Positions 32,090 to 44,500 of a DNA stretch of 64,000 bases are shown here, piece after piece. Position 1 is the stretch's first letter. Each line of letters opens with the position of its first letter. The position numbers were made by a program, and so were the translations under genes. The stretch covers positions 16,508,211 through 16,572,210 of the forward strand of contig CM075104.1 of the NCBI GenBank assembly GCA_037576195.1, in the 5' to 3' direction. The stretch comes from Phytoseiulus persimilis. Lineage: Eukaryota; Arthropoda; Arachnida; Mesostigmata; Phytoseiidae. Under the pieces are notes generated by a model. It had not been told where the DNA came from, did no database searches, and saw nothing but the letters and a program-made list of their open reading frames with translations.

Positions 32090-33480
32090 AGGGTTCGGGC
32101 CTCGTTGAATGGTTTTTGCAAAAAAGCTGGAATCATCCGCCAAAGGCAGCTATGATCCACGGCGGAAATATTATAGATTGAATCTCGTCGAAACGCTCTC
32201 GACGACCCCACTGGCTCGTCGACCGCCTATCTGCCATCGCTTGGGGCAAACTTCGAATAGGATGTCTCCTGAAAATGGCTTTGACAGTTCCGACGGTTAG
32301 TCTTTATGCAGTTAAGCGGTCGCCGAGTAGAGAGTCGACGGGGCAACTCCCGACGGCGGCGAAAATGAAGTTTGAGTGAGGACCCTCAAGATGAAGGGAC
32401 TGTCCGAGGAGTTGGAGGCTCAGTTTGTCTTCTAGCTCGCGACAAATCTCGTGTGAGCCCCCAAATTCGATCTCTCTCTCCCTGACTGTCTGTTGTCCTG
32501 GGTCCCTCGCGATTCTGAGGTATCCAGGAGCGTCCGTGTAAACTGCCTCCCACCGTTCTCTTGAGAAGTTTCGAAATAAACCTCCCGAAACTGCATTCTG
32601 CCCCATGTTGTATGCACCGAATCCTTCCGGTGTTGTAAGGCAATGATCTCGGTCATGAGTATTGGCACTGTTGACGGGACACTGCTCGGACAGAATCTAT
32701 GAGCTACCCGATTCGGACCCCGAACGCCATTTGCGACGGACGTCAAGGTCGGAAGCTATTTTCCTTTCAGAACAGCGAGCTGTCGAATACTGCGATCGAT
32801 GTTCAGCTGATTCTCGACCAAAACAACACTTTTTTCTAGGATCCTTGCCAGATTTGCAGCTCCCTCGATCTTGCTCACAGATAGCCCCCTTGAACTCCCT
32901 GCTGGGCTTTCAGAGTTGGAAATGCAACCGGACTCCGAACCTTCTGATCGGGTCGAATGAGCGTCGGAGTTTGGCTCGAGTTGTAAGATGAGCTCGTGGG
33001 GAAGTAGGGGGTATTCATCCAGGAGTAATACTCAAAGTTCTGGTGATCACACTTACTCCTCATTTCGGAATCATGGATAAATCCCCATGCTTCCCCGTTA
33101 AGACTCCGCTTCGAAAAGTCAGAAGACTTGGAAGGAGGGACCCCATGCGGCGCTTCCGTTGCCGCGCCTACACAGCGTTCCCCGACACAGCCATCGTCAT
33201 TCCAGCTGAGAATAAAAATTACTGGCGGAACAACGCCGCTTTCGGTTCCTCCTCCTCGAACTCTCTGGCGCTGCTTCTTTGGTTTCGCCTGGAATTCCCT
33301 TCTGGGGCGAATACTTCCGGGCTGGAGGACAGCTGGATTTCCTCTCTCACACCAGACTGTCAGTGCTGTTTGGATTTCCGCTTGAACTACTGCAGATTCA
33401 AACTTTCTGTGATAGGTTGCGTCCAACCGTACTCTATTTCACCTAAGGTACGTGGTCATTTGTAACATAGGTTTTGCCAA
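32090..33480. other. Mostly unassigned; one candidate minus-strand exon
   Basis: A minus-strand frame at about 33015-32770 reads LLLDEYPLLPHELILQLEPN, then SRGLSVSKIEGAANLARILE, and ends QLAVLKGK-stop. It has plausible coding composition but only a weak acceptor and no family I know. The overlapping frame 33426-32875 is probably a shadow. Confidence 0.3.
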
Positions 33481-33764
33481 TGTTGTGACATCGGGCGGTT
33501 CTTGGCTGATCAACACAGGTATCAGAGAGGCGAGATGTTTTTCGCATTTTCCGTTGGGAGCATCAGAACCAGGAGTTTCATGGTTCCTAGCACGAGCACA
33601 CCGTAACAGCAAGCGCCCGGACCGAAAAAAGCGCGCGGTCCATGGGCTACCATCTTTCATTCGGCGAGAAAGGCTGGAGAACAATTGATTCTCGTAGAGT
33701 GCAGGAAAAATTCCGCACTCTAAAACTCAAGAAAGAATCAAATGAGTCTAAGGCCACGAAGCAG

Positions 33765-34066
33765 GAGCGTAACCAAGGGGGGAAGGGCAGGCACCACCTT
33801 ACCGAGCAGCTCGGGGGGTGCCGTTTTCGGCTTTCCTCTGTAGCTGCTGACGTTCGTCAGGAAGTGTTATCTCGACACCAGCATGTCTAACATCGTCATT
33901 TTCCGTGCTTCTCTCCGGGCAAGCGCGGCAATAAATTTCGGGAAGCTTGGGAGACAAAGCTTTGGAAGTGTATCACTTCAGAATAGTTTTCTGACATGGG
34001 TTTAGGAGGGGCGGGGAAATTTTCGTGGACCGCCCCGGGCACCGGAGATCCTTGTTACGCCACTGG
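33765..34066. mobile_element. Short inverted-repeat element (MITE-like)
   Basis: The left end reads CAGGAGCGTAACCAAGGGGG; the reverse complement of the right end reads CAGTGGCGTAACAAGGATC. The element is about 300 bp and non-coding. The flanks GCCACGAA and GCCAAGTA could be a decayed 8-bp duplication with two mismatches, which would suggest a hAT origin. A related terminus occurs at 12661. Confidence 0.5.
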
Positions 34067-34326
34067 CCAAGTAGGGGATTCCACGATTCACATCCAATTT
34101 CCGATGAGGCCGTCGATTCCCACCGTTTGGACCTTAAAAGTGAGAACAGCAATCGCTGTCCCTGAAACCCTCGGTGATTGAACCTGCATCCTCAGCTCTA
34201 GAGGTTGTGGGTCATTATTCATCGATGACAAATACTTTGGTTTTGGTGTCACGGAGCTGCGGAGAGACACATCGATGCCAATAATTAACTGCCGAAGCCT
34301 TTCTCGCGTCTTCTTCTCTAGCTCAT

Positions 34327-34840
34327 CTAATATGAAGCGAGATGAAATGCGCCGCTCCACAGCTCATCACGTTCCACCAGAGTCAGTCGATTCCACACTG
34401 TTGGTCTTGGGGGGTTCAACTGAGACCGGAAGCTTCTGCCATCTGATGTCATAAACTCGACAAGCGTTGACCTAGAGTAGTGTTCTATTTCTGTGTGGAT
34501 ACGTGAATAAACTGAGACGGGGCCTCGTCGCCGTGATTTCAACCGGAGAATTGCTTACATTTTTCCGTTCGATGAATACAGATCTTCGGACAGGCCGAAT
34601 CAGGGGCGGAATTAGCTCGCCGCGATCAGGGCAGTCCGCGTAAGTCAGATGTGGAGTTCCAAGACACGCTCCTGCGACAGCCCATCACCGAAGTTTTGAG
34701 ATTATCACGCTGACACCAGTTGCCGATTCCAAATTGAGTTTCTCGGTCATTGGCCAATGACAAGAGCGCCAGAAAAGCAATCTGAAAAATTGAGGTCTTT
34801 CCGACTCGAGTGCTGTCAGAACAGTTTGGAGCCGATCATA
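34327..34840 (-). CDS. Candidate two-exon gene fragment, unidentified
   Basis: Minus strand. One exon begins after the strong acceptor ATATTATTTTTTTCAG near 34850 and encodes EVYDRLQTVLTALESERPQF then FRLLFWRSCHWPM, up to a GTGTCA donor near 34705 (phase 1). The next begins after CCCGTCTCAG near 34520 and encodes YSRIHTEIEHYSRSTLVEFM, TSDGRSFRSQ and RDELWSGAFHLASY, ending at a stop at 34327. The two join in phase. I do not recognise the product. They could be the 3' end of the gene at 35129-36991 if that reading continues past its apparent stop through a weak GTCAGA donor. Confidence 0.35.
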
Positions 34841-34995
34841 CACCTCACTGAAAAAAATAATATCTGGAATGACCAGAAACCCGGTTAGGGTTGAAGAAAT
34901 TCTTTCACGAGATAGAGTGGAATCGTGCATAGAGTCGGAAACTCACGCTGTTCCCGTCGTTACAACTCTCGTTCAGGATTTCCATGGGGAACTTG

Positions 34996-35022
34996 TTTTT
35001 TTTTGTTTTTTTTTTTTTTTTT
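34996..35022. repeat. Poly(T) tract
   Basis: A run of T broken by a single G and then a C. Could be the fossil poly(A) tail of a minus-strand retroposon; no source element is evident. Confidence 0.8.
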
Positions 35023-35128
35023 CTTTGATTTCCTTCATGTTCACGATCCTGGCTCTCTTTGGAATATGGCAGCCGACGCGGTTTTGCGGCGAAAGCTTCT
35101 GAGAGACCGATTCGAGGAATCTCGTTCC

Positions 35129-36991
35129 TCAGTTTTCCGAAGTGACATCTGACTCTCGTTTCGGTATTCTTCTACTGGCGAAAGGGTCTGGATCGCTGTC
35201 TGAGTCTTCGATCCGTTGTGTCGGTTCTGTTGGTGAGGGAGATGGGGTTTTCCTCTGAGCTGAATCGCTCAAGCTCTGACTTCGCAGGATGGGCTCTACT
35301 AGGACCGCCGGTAACAGGAAGAGTTGTCTGAGTTCACGATCGTCCATCCAACGGCTGCCTTTCATTATGAAATTGTTGAAACGACCCCAATTGATCAGCG
35401 TGGCTTCAGTGAGTTGGACCCGTGCCGTTTGTGTTGGTACTTCCAGAGCGCTTATTGGCACCTCATCGGGGCTGGTGGGGTCAGGTCGATCATTCTCAAT
35501 AGCTGGAACTGAAAATTTTGACGTCGAGTGAGCACGATTCGAGGACCAGGACTACTTTGAGGAAGACACTCGACGCAATTTTCCAATGCGGTGTCGACGT
35601 GGTGTTGATACAGCAATTGCCGAGAGTGTACAAGCGAGAGCGGATGGCAAGAGAATTCGAGAGTGGTGGTTGCAAATCAGCAAGGGCTTTCGGGATTTCT
35701 CCTTTGGTTGGACCAAGACTCAGATCGATCCCCCAACACTCGTTCCATCCCCGCATGAGTCGGCGCCTCGAAGGCCTTGTGAAAGCATGTGATTTTGCCA
35801 ACGGAAAACTGATTCGCGCCTCGTTCTGTCGTTCCGCAAGAGGGCTACAAAATGACACTCGAGACGTTCCGCTATCTCTCCGCCAGCGCTCATGCTACCT
35901 CGCTTCCGCAAGCCCTATCCATGGGAAAGGGTTTCAGAAGCCATCAGTTGATCCTTTCCTATCGATCTCGGTAAACGCATGGATCGGTTTCGATCATCGA
36001 ACCCACGGCGCCAAAGTTGAATGCTTCCTATGCTTCCCCTCTACCTGGGCCCCGCGGCTCCGAGCCGCTCCGATTGCATCAACGATTTCGAATTTGACGT
36101 GTCCCCTGCAGTTCAGGAGGTTCTGATCCAAACTCTCCTCTCGAAAACTCAGAGGAACCCTGATCTGGAATCTCACCGGTTTCTTCCTCAACTTCGATTC
36201 TGAGCGATGAGTTGAAGCTCAGATATGCCTCGAAGTCCTGTAGGCACGAGAGAGAGAGAGAGAAATGTTCAGCAGCTGAACAGAGCTCCACCCGGGGGAT
36301 CATGTATGAATTCCCGTTCGAAAAATTGTGGTCTCTCTTAAATCAGCAGCTCACGTATTCATCGTCGCAGAGCGGAGGTTCCGCATATTCTTCCTCATCG
36401 ATTGTTCGGCTATCATAGCAGAAGAGATCCTCATTTTCCAGGAGCAGCAAGGGGGCATCCGCGTTAAAACCTCCGGAAAGAGCGGGATTGTTGGTGCGAA
36501 AACTCGTCAGAGGCCCTGCGTCGTACCTACGGGGGCAAAGTGAGAGGGAAGTATTCAGGAACGGGATGTTGAGCTGACAGGCGGTTTTTTCCACTTTCGA
36601 AACTAGATCTCAAGGTCTAACCAGGAGTGATCCTGGAATAAGTCTGGAGCGTAGACGTCTGAGGGAGGCAGGAAACTCGCGATCCTCCCAAGCGAGTTGT
36701 CTGCCTCGTTGGTCCTGGCAAGGATCCCGCTCGGTTGGGAAACCAGGTCCAGATCAATGACCAGAGGTTTGGTTATTCTCTTGTCCTCTACGATGAAAGC
36801 ATCTGCGAAGGAGATTTATTGGCGGTCGGTCATTCGGAACCTGTTACATTCGGGACATCTTCCTCCAACGTCACCGCATTTCTCTCGCGAATCACCCGGC
36901 TAGTAATTTCCCTCCTGCTCCCCGGAAAAGTTTCCCGAGCCCGTTCGTTCACCGACATCTCACTTCGGATTCTCATGAAGTCTCCCAGTGC
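35129..36991 (-). CDS. Five-exon coding region, possibly the C-terminal part of the condensin H gene
   Basis: Minus-strand exons 36991-36841, 36802-36622, 36526-36355, 36237-36177 and 35508-35129, all bordered by AG/GT. Phases run 1, 2, 0, 1 without conflict, giving about 310 residues with no stop until TGA at 35129. Acceptors such as CTCTCTCGTGCCTACAG and TTTTCAG are good; the GTTAGA donor at 36621 is weak. Seen in order: ALGDFMRIRSEMSVNERARE, VTLEEDVPNVTDAFIVEDKR, SFLPPSDVYAPDLFQDHSW, a very acidic part (ENEDLFCYDSRTIDEEEYAE), and a Ser/Pro-rich end. I cannot name the family from this alone. Its position right after a kleisin exon, and the acidic middle, would suit condensin H, but I could not find a phase-matched junction to that exon. 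Confidence 0.5.
35518..36126 (+). other. Plus-strand open frame, doubtful LINE endonuclease remnant
   Basis: An open frame of 202 codons whose start (LRKTLDAIFQCGVDVVLIQQ) faintly resembles the first strand of a LINE endonuclease domain. The remaining endonuclease motifs are absent. Most of it lies in introns of the minus-strand gene and it may be chance. Confidence 0.2.
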
Positions 36992-37111
36992 CTGAATACA
37001 GATCTTGGCGTGCAGTTTTCAGTTGTGTTCTTCTCCCCATCGAAGATCTCCAAACGGGAGCTATCCCAACGACCCAAGGCAGGGAATCGTAAGCAGCAGA
37101 AGAAGACTCAC

Positions 37112-37664
37112 TGTGGCGGGACCGCGGCTTCGGCTCTCTGCTCTTCGGAGCACCGTTTTCCGACTGCAACACCTCCACGGAAGAGTCTTCGTCGAACATC
37201 TCAGAGGCGATGCCATCTCCAGAGCATGATTTGAAGTTTGCCGCGAAATTCATGCATGCCAGGTACGTATTCTCAACACGGCATCCGTAAACACGCGACG
37301 ATGCGTCGAGGGACATTCCCAACATGGAAAAATTCAGCTCTCTCGAGGCCCTTGATTCTTCGTGGAGTTCGGCCAGCGCAGCGTCCATGTCGACGGAGGT
37401 GAACGCGTTCCTCGGTGACAGTTTCTTGCTTTGAACCATCAGGAGGACTCGTCGCAAGGTCTCTAATTGCTCGATTTGAGGAGGCTCGTTCGACGAGTCG
37501 AGGGCTCTGTCAAAAGATAGTTGCTCATTGACTGATTTGGGTAGATAAGGTTTGACACGATCCGGGACTCTCCGGACGAGAACGAACGACGAGAGAGAAC
37601 TTCCGTTGTACGTTCCGCAGAATGAGGGGCGCGATAGCCTCGATTGCAAATTATCTACGACTTG
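37112..37664 (-). CDS. NCAPH: Condensin complex subunit 2 (kleisin H), N-terminal exon
   Basis: Condensin subunit H (Barren) is the kleisin that closes the SMC2-SMC4 ring for mitotic chromosome compaction. The minus-strand frame (ATG-to-stop 37748-36960) contains KKLSPRNAFTSVDMDAALAE, then ELNFSMLGMSLDASSRVYGC and RVENTYLACM. This matches the most conserved stretch of the family: K-[IL]-[ST]-x-[KR]-N-A-F, about 22 residues, N-F, then L-D-A-S-x-[KR]-[IV]-Y-x-x-R-V. A Ser/Glu-rich linker follows, up to a GTGAGT donor at 37111 (phase 1). The upstream acceptor is unclear. The usual Arg-rich N-terminal segment is not identified upstream, and the downstream partner exon is uncertain. The later family motifs (W-x-G-P-x-H-W and the winged-helix C-terminus) are not seen in the window. 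Confidence 0.62.
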
Positions 37665-37748
37665 TTCTCGTCTTCGAAAATTGGAGAATGAATGTGGACA
37701 CCCATATCCCAGTTTGTTTGGGTATCTGCGACAGCAGAGCTGCAGCAA

Positions 37749-40700
37749 TTACTCATTTGAAATTGTCGCAGTACCACCAGCTGCCCCTATATGGAGTAAA
37801 ATTAACGATGGGTGGAGTCCATTAATGGAGCTCATTTCGAAAAACCAAAAGCTGTTGCTCTCGCTTCCCTGCGGCGACAACTATACGTACGACAAAGTGA
37901 TGGATGAATTTTCCGCTTGCTTTTCCTAATGAACATCGTGCTCCACTTGCAAAGCCTCAAAACGGCGATGCACGAGAATCACCGACCGAAAAAACTGAAG
38001 TTTTTCCGAGAACTCGTCCGTTCGATGGCGCCGACCCGTCAAAAGTTGCAGCTGCGTAGAGCTCGTGAAACACCGAGCCGGAACGAAGTGTGCTTCCCGG
38101 CTTTGACGAGAAACGAGGGAGAATTCACTTTCCATCGTATCTCGATCTCGGTGGGAGAAACGGAAAGATCAGCCGGTTCCGGGTGCCTCTGCTTCGTTGG
38201 AAAAAGTTTTTGCATCGATCCGAAAAGCGAATGCTCGTGCTCTCGGCGAGACAATGAAACTACCAATAGATGATCCCGCGGATAGAAGGCGCGCGACACA
38301 GACGCGTCGGTAGCGTGGGCATTCTACCGATCAGAGGGGATCCGAAGCTGCTTGCGACGGGATAGTTTTCCTCTATCGTTTTCAAATTCCCATGTTCCGG
38401 GACGCTCAGATATAGGCTCGTGGTAGGGAACGTCAAAAGACGGAGGGACGAACGAAACTTTTGGGACACGAATTGGGCTCGGGGTTCCGGTCCAGATGCT
38501 CAATCGAAACTCAGTCTAACGGTTTTCTCCGAGGTTTGCAGCGGCTTGGACAGAATTCTACGTGCCCACCAGAATGGTTTTGAACATAGGTAGGGAATTT
38601 GGGCGAAATGCCAAACTGCCCGAGTTTCCCCGGACTGCGGGAGCTCCCTATAGATCACGTTCCCCCAAAATGCCGCTGACTCAAGGTGCGGACCGATTCC
38701 GTACGAAGGACGACTATTTGATTCTGTGAGAAAGTATCTTTCGGACATGAGACTTGAGGTTCCATGGCTTTAGGTATTTCTAGGCCTTATATCCGGTGCA
38801 TGAAATCATCGAATCGGAGAGAATCTATGATGCACCGATCGGAACATTTATTCTTCCGAATGCGGAGCGGCATCTATGGACGTTGTTCGCTGAAATCGGA
38901 TCAGCGACCAACGGCTATCTTAGGACAGGCTCAATCACAGAAATTCGAGATTCCCGCGATCGGAAAACTCACGAAAGCCGGGGTTTCTTGTTATGCTGGT
39001 TGGTTCGGGAGTCGTCCGACCTCGGTCGCTGCTCCTCTTCTCGGTCGGAATCACCTGATGCCGTCGATCGGCGAGATCGTTTACGTTCCCTCATACTTGG
39101 AGGAGTTTTTTTGGGGCTCACTTGACCTCCAGAGATCCTGGAATAGGCGCAAAGACATGTTTGACGATTCTCGTACATATTTTCGATTCCGTCGGTTTCC
39201 GCAGCACTCTCTCTCTCTATCTGTCTCCGATCTTTCGAAGCGAGCCATCTGCGTCTCAGAAGATTACGGAGACGAGCATCGTCGTGAGTGAGACTCGATT
39301 TGCATCGAATCTCTGAATTCATGCCGCGGTTTGTGGAGCGCGGAAAGTGCGGCCCGCGTCGAGAGTCTCGCTTGGAATTGAGTTCCTCCTTTCTGAGCCA
39401 TTCCGGCACATGGCTGAGGAAGAATCTAGAGGATGCTCCGGGGTGCTCGCGGGGTCGGCGGAGCAGGAAACGAGAGCCTCGCAATTCAAGAGAGTTCCAA
39501 CAGTTCACATGAAACGGACTACTAACTAAGCATCGAGCGGGCTGATCGGCCGATGAGTTGGTCGACAGCGTCGGATGTGGACAACTCTTTCATACTGCCA
39601 GTACAGAGTGGGGAAAAGAAGAACGAATGCGTTACGTAAAGCGCTACTCACAGCAAGAGTGGTCGAGAACTGTGCGCCTGAATCGAAAATTCAGTAATAA
39701 CTGGTCTCCGTCGATGGCACCGCTCGAGCGAAGTCAGCGTCGTGTCATTACAGTTCTGGCTCTGAGCAGAACTCACCTAGCGCACGAACGCGACATGCGA
39801 CACATGCAATTACCTCGATTCAGAGATTCTCTTTCCGAAATGTTCGATTCAGAATGAGCGACTATATCGCTAAGTGCGGGAATGTGAGACACACGGACAC
39901 TGGCACAGAAAGATTGGTCCAAAACTCTCTTGCGCAACATCCACGATATTGAAACACATGACTTGCTCTCGACCTCGTTCCTCTGGGTCGGATTGGTTCA
40001 CGACGGAATTGTATCTCAAGTCGCTGAATTGCTAATCTTCCCTTCTCAATTGGTCCCGTGTTTTCATGCAGAAACTAGACAAGAACAAATCGTGAGCCGA
40101 TTCTGAACCACAGGCGGGAGCGTCGAGAGAAGATCGGATAGCAAGTTGGAATTCTGAGGCTTGTTCGGGGCGGCGACCCGTCTCGCTGGGGATCGACTGG
40201 GTCGTCGCCCCCGGAAAAAAGCTGAACCACTCACTGTTCCAGAGAGAGCTTTCGTCGGAGCCGTTGGGCGCTTTCCGTAAATTGAAAGAACTTCAAATTT
40301 CGGAGAGTTCCGATCCTGCGCCGAAAAACTCCTCGTTCGTATTGCCAGGGGCGCCACGCATGAACCGAAGGATGACGAAGCCTCCGGGCGTCGAAACATC
40401 CAGCACTCATAACGAGCCCATCTCGATGAGCTCCGTTTTGGAATATCGTGTTGGGAGCTTTGACGGTGAGAGCGGGACCTCATTCAGGGCTCAGGTTCCA
40501 GAGGTCGATTCTTTTCTGATCGAAATTCGTCATTCCCTGTTACGAGGTGCCCCATAATCAATGGAATATCGTTCGAGCCGTACCGCATAAGAGAAGGTCA
40601 AACGTTGTTCCTGGCTCACGCGGCCACGGAGACAAATGCTAGCAGGTGGAAAGTGCTGTCAACCGCAATTCACTGTATACCTTGTTGAAAGGGAAGAGTG

Positions 40701-41200
40701 ATCGGAATATTCCGTGCATCCCGGGGATCGGAGAAATCCATCCGTGAGAAACTGAGGCTAAAACAGGTTCGAAACAGTTCATTCGACTGCGAGATGGAAT
40801 GGAGAATCCGACTCGGGACAATTTTGACAGTCCTGGAATCGACCTTGGAGAATATGGTGAACTTCAGGTGGTTCAATTTAGAACCATGCACACCGATTCC
40901 TGATTTCTGAGTAGACGGGAAATCCATTTACTCCTCAGGATATGCAATCCCTTAGGAGCCCTACGGTTCTGAACCATTTTTTTCGAGGAATCACCCATTT
41001 GGATCGTGCAGAACGTGAACTCGAACTCATCCTCCGCGCTCTGATCTTCCTCGTTCCCATTCGTTCGAGCTCTGTGAAGGTTCTCGGGTTCACGTAGAGA
41101 GAGGATTTGTGTGCTTCAGAAATTCCGAAAACAAGATTGTTGGAAGCAAACGGAAGGCGTCTGTGGCAAGGTGAGGGGCTTATATTCATTGGAGATTTTC
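37749..41200. other. No gene recognised
   Basis: Upstream side of the condensin exon. It should contain the 5' exons and promoter of that gene, but I could not identify them. Frames at 38764-39291 (+), 38969-39508 (-) and 40064-40483 (-) show no known domain. Confidence 0.4.
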
Positions 41201-41206
41201 CCGTTT

Positions 41207-41583
41207 GCTTTGCAGGGTTCCGGCGGAAAGCCTTGGGAATATTTGAGTTTGCCCCCGATCCGTTCGTCTATCCGACCTTTAAACAAACAGCACCAACCAG
41301 CATCTTCGGACCCGCATTGAAATTCGGACGTTCATTGTTTGACCCGCGACAGCTCAAGGCCGTAACACTCCAACAAACAACATCAGCTCTACCACGAGGT
41401 CACGAGCATCCAGGGTCTCCATCGCGCTTGAGTAATGATTATCTCCTGGCTCTCGCTGTTTCTCTAGCCATCAGAACACTGGAATCGGACACCGGTCTCG
41501 ATGTGCTGGAAGCGGTTGTCCCCCCGAATATCCCCGCGGTATGGCCCCATGGGTCCGCTGCTTATCGAAAAAACTCAGATTGA
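41207..41583 (+). CDS. Candidate terminal exon, unidentified
   Basis: After the good acceptor TTTGCTTTGCAG the plus strand reads FRRKALGIFEFAPDPFVYPT, then SIFGPALKFGRSLFDPRQLK and LALAVSLAIRTLESDTGLDV, to a TGA at 41581-41583. Composition looks coding. Upstream exons and family are unknown. It might equally be a transposon-derived frame. Confidence 0.3.
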
Positions 41584-44500
41584 GACCCTTTGTCGAGTCA
41601 TCGAGTCGAGATCGATTGAATCATCAACGGAGCGGTGACAAACATTCACGAGCTGCACATCCTCAAGTTTATCCCGAAAAACCTTCATCGGTTCGTCGGT
41701 CATTCCAGTCCGCTGTTGGCATCCAACGAGTTCCTGCTCTTCACCCTCCATCAGCGGCCCCGGGAGACTTCGGTATCGGTTTCGTTTTCGCTCCCTACAT
41801 GAAGCTGCTCACAACGATTCGATGTACGGCTCTTCAGCCGCGCGTCTATTCAGCAGCGAAATGTTCACTGGATCCCTCGGATGTCGAACTTGGGGCTTAT
41901 TGGTTCGACGGACATTTTCACTGTCTTTGGCGAACAGCACCTCCAACACTTCTCCCGAGTCGAGTCAAGGCACGCGTTCAACGAATCGTATTCGTGGCTA
42001 TGCCGACAAGGGGAGACGCGGCGCCCCCGATTAAAGAAAAAATGCTATTCAACTGGAGTTCTCGAGATCAGGAGTTCCTGGGCGAAGCTTAATATCGAGA
42101 TCTTAATACCTGTTGCAGAAACCAACCCCGTCTCGGGAAAAATCTTCGAGACGAGCTGTAATCCTATTTCGACCTCGACTCTCGCTCAGACCACACGTAT
42201 TCAATGACAAACTCTGGACACTACAAAATGTCTATTCTTCGGAGTGAGTGACTCGCCCGGAAGAATACTCCTGACCCAGGACCTTCCACATTGAGAGCGA
42301 GGGAAATGCCCTCATACTTCGATGTACAGCGATCGCAGACCGCCAACACCGCGAACGCATCTGGATCGGGGCCCCTAGGTTCGAGAACTCCAGATGAGTT
42401 CGCGAAAAACAGCTGCGAATATGCGTGAGCGCGTTTTCTGATATATTCACAGATGAAGGCGGATACGAATCGCTATGACCATTCCTCCTCCGAACGGTGC
42501 TCTGCCGACCTTTGAGGGACCTTTACATTCGGAGGGAACCGCCATATTCATCTCGACTGTGAGCGAATAAATGCGGGGTTATTCTCTTGGAGGTCTATCG
42601 TCGTGTCCCCGTGTCATTTTTGTTCGACGAACAAACATCCAAAAGCTCATCAAGATGACCCAAGGGGTCGTTCTATGATTTAACCTGGTGATGGAAGCAG
42701 CTTGCTTACTGGAAGGGAGAGAGAGAGAGAGTCGATCACACTTGTTACTCCAATTGATTCACGAGACAATCGATTGGGAGATGAAAGCGGTTGAGTGTAC
42801 TCGAGTCTCGAGTGCTCCCTCGGTATCTGCCGCCAAAAGGAGTCGTTGAAACTTCCGTGACGGAAATTTACAAGGTTCGGCTGACAACAGGTGACCGAGC
42901 CCATTCACGGTGGCTGTAAGCAGTGAGTCGCCGAACGGGGAAGCTTCGTCAACTCGAGGTGTCTGTCTGAGAAACAAACAGGGTGTGAGCACGACCAACT
43001 GGGAAAGTACACACACAACAACGAGTCCAGGGTGAATCTCTTTCCCAGCGTAGGAAAGGGAACTCTGCTTGCTCACTAGCTAGCCAGCTGGATGGCAAGC
43101 GGACCAACGGACTGGCTGGTTGGTTGGTTGCCTCGCTCGCCGTTGGGAAAGGTGTGGAGAAAGAGACACAAGTGATCGTGGCGCGTCCCGGGCGCGCAGG
43201 CCGGTCTTGGAATCAGCAACGCCATGTGACTTCTGTCATTCGAACGGTTGGTTCGCTGCGCGCGGAACCCAAAAGATCCTGGATCGAGTAACTATGAATC
43301 CTGCGACCGATATCCGGATTGTCAAGCGTTCTCCCGGGATTCTCTCGCCCGAAAGTTGTTCTCACTCGGCTCTCGACCTGTGATCTGAGTTCTCCAGTGA
43401 CATTAGGTCAACCGAGGTTCATCGGGGCGACATTTTCAGAAGACGCCAACTCGTTTTTCCAAGCGGTTCGTCACGTGGGGGTTTCAGCAAAATCGCTTCG
43501 GTGAAGAGTGCCCGGTTCGAGCAGTCCCGACGGGCGAACGCGGACGAGTGTCATTCCCGCGGTGTGGACCGAAAGCCGGTGCTGGACTGATTCAGTGAGT
43601 ACGTGATCCAGTGGGAGAAATCGTGTCTCACATTGCCCGTGAGTTGAAGTCGAGTATGACTCGGGTCCGCTGCGAAGGATCCGGAGAATGTCAAAACGAA
43701 TCGTGAACATTCAGGAGCCGCGGCAATAGAATCAACGACAAAAAGGAAGATCACGCCGACACGAACTCGACGAGCAGCACAATGGGCTGCACCGGAACAA
43801 AACATCTGTTCATGAAGAAGGAATGCAAAGCACTACAGAAGAAAGATGTCATGGGCAGCGCCGAAAGAGGTGAGTGCTCGAGAGTACCAACGTAGGAATG
43901 CCGTACTCGGGTTATGGGTCACTGGGCTCTGACAACCGGCAGACAACGTTCTTTTTGGTGAATCTCTTCCGTTTTTCCATCGCTTCCTCCAACGCCGCTG
44001 TTCTGAGTTCGACGTCGGACCCGCGCTCGGTGCTCTCGGCCGCAGTGTTCGGACCCTGTGAATTTCCAACGCCGTCTCCCAAAACAAACCTCCCTTGAAG
44101 GAGTCTTTTTCGAGCAAGCGACAGAGTGAATGGATGGACGAGTGGATCGATGGATGCGTGGGACCTATAGATAGAAACTTCGCAAGTGAGAGACCGGAAG
44201 TCGGGATGGCCCGGCTGATTGGCTGGCCGACCAGTAGGCCAATGGGCAGCAGGACAGACCGACCGACGGGCTATTCAAGATCTGCGCGAAAGTCTTTTGT
44301 TTGCATGTCTGCCACTCAGGCCGAAGCAAGCCACTCTAAACAGTCGGCCGATCAGCGGCGCCCTTTACGCGAGAAGGCAAGGAACAAGACGTTTCACGTC
44401 ATTCGATTTCCACCGCTTAAACGATTCTGGCGTTCAGACACTTAGTCTTAGTGAGATCTGTTTATGAAACGCCAGTCGGCCAGTCAGTCAGTAAGTCAGT

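Noticed and set aside
35518-36126. LINE endonuclease as a firm call
   Set aside because: Only one weak strand resembles the domain, and the region is better explained as introns of the minus-strand gene.
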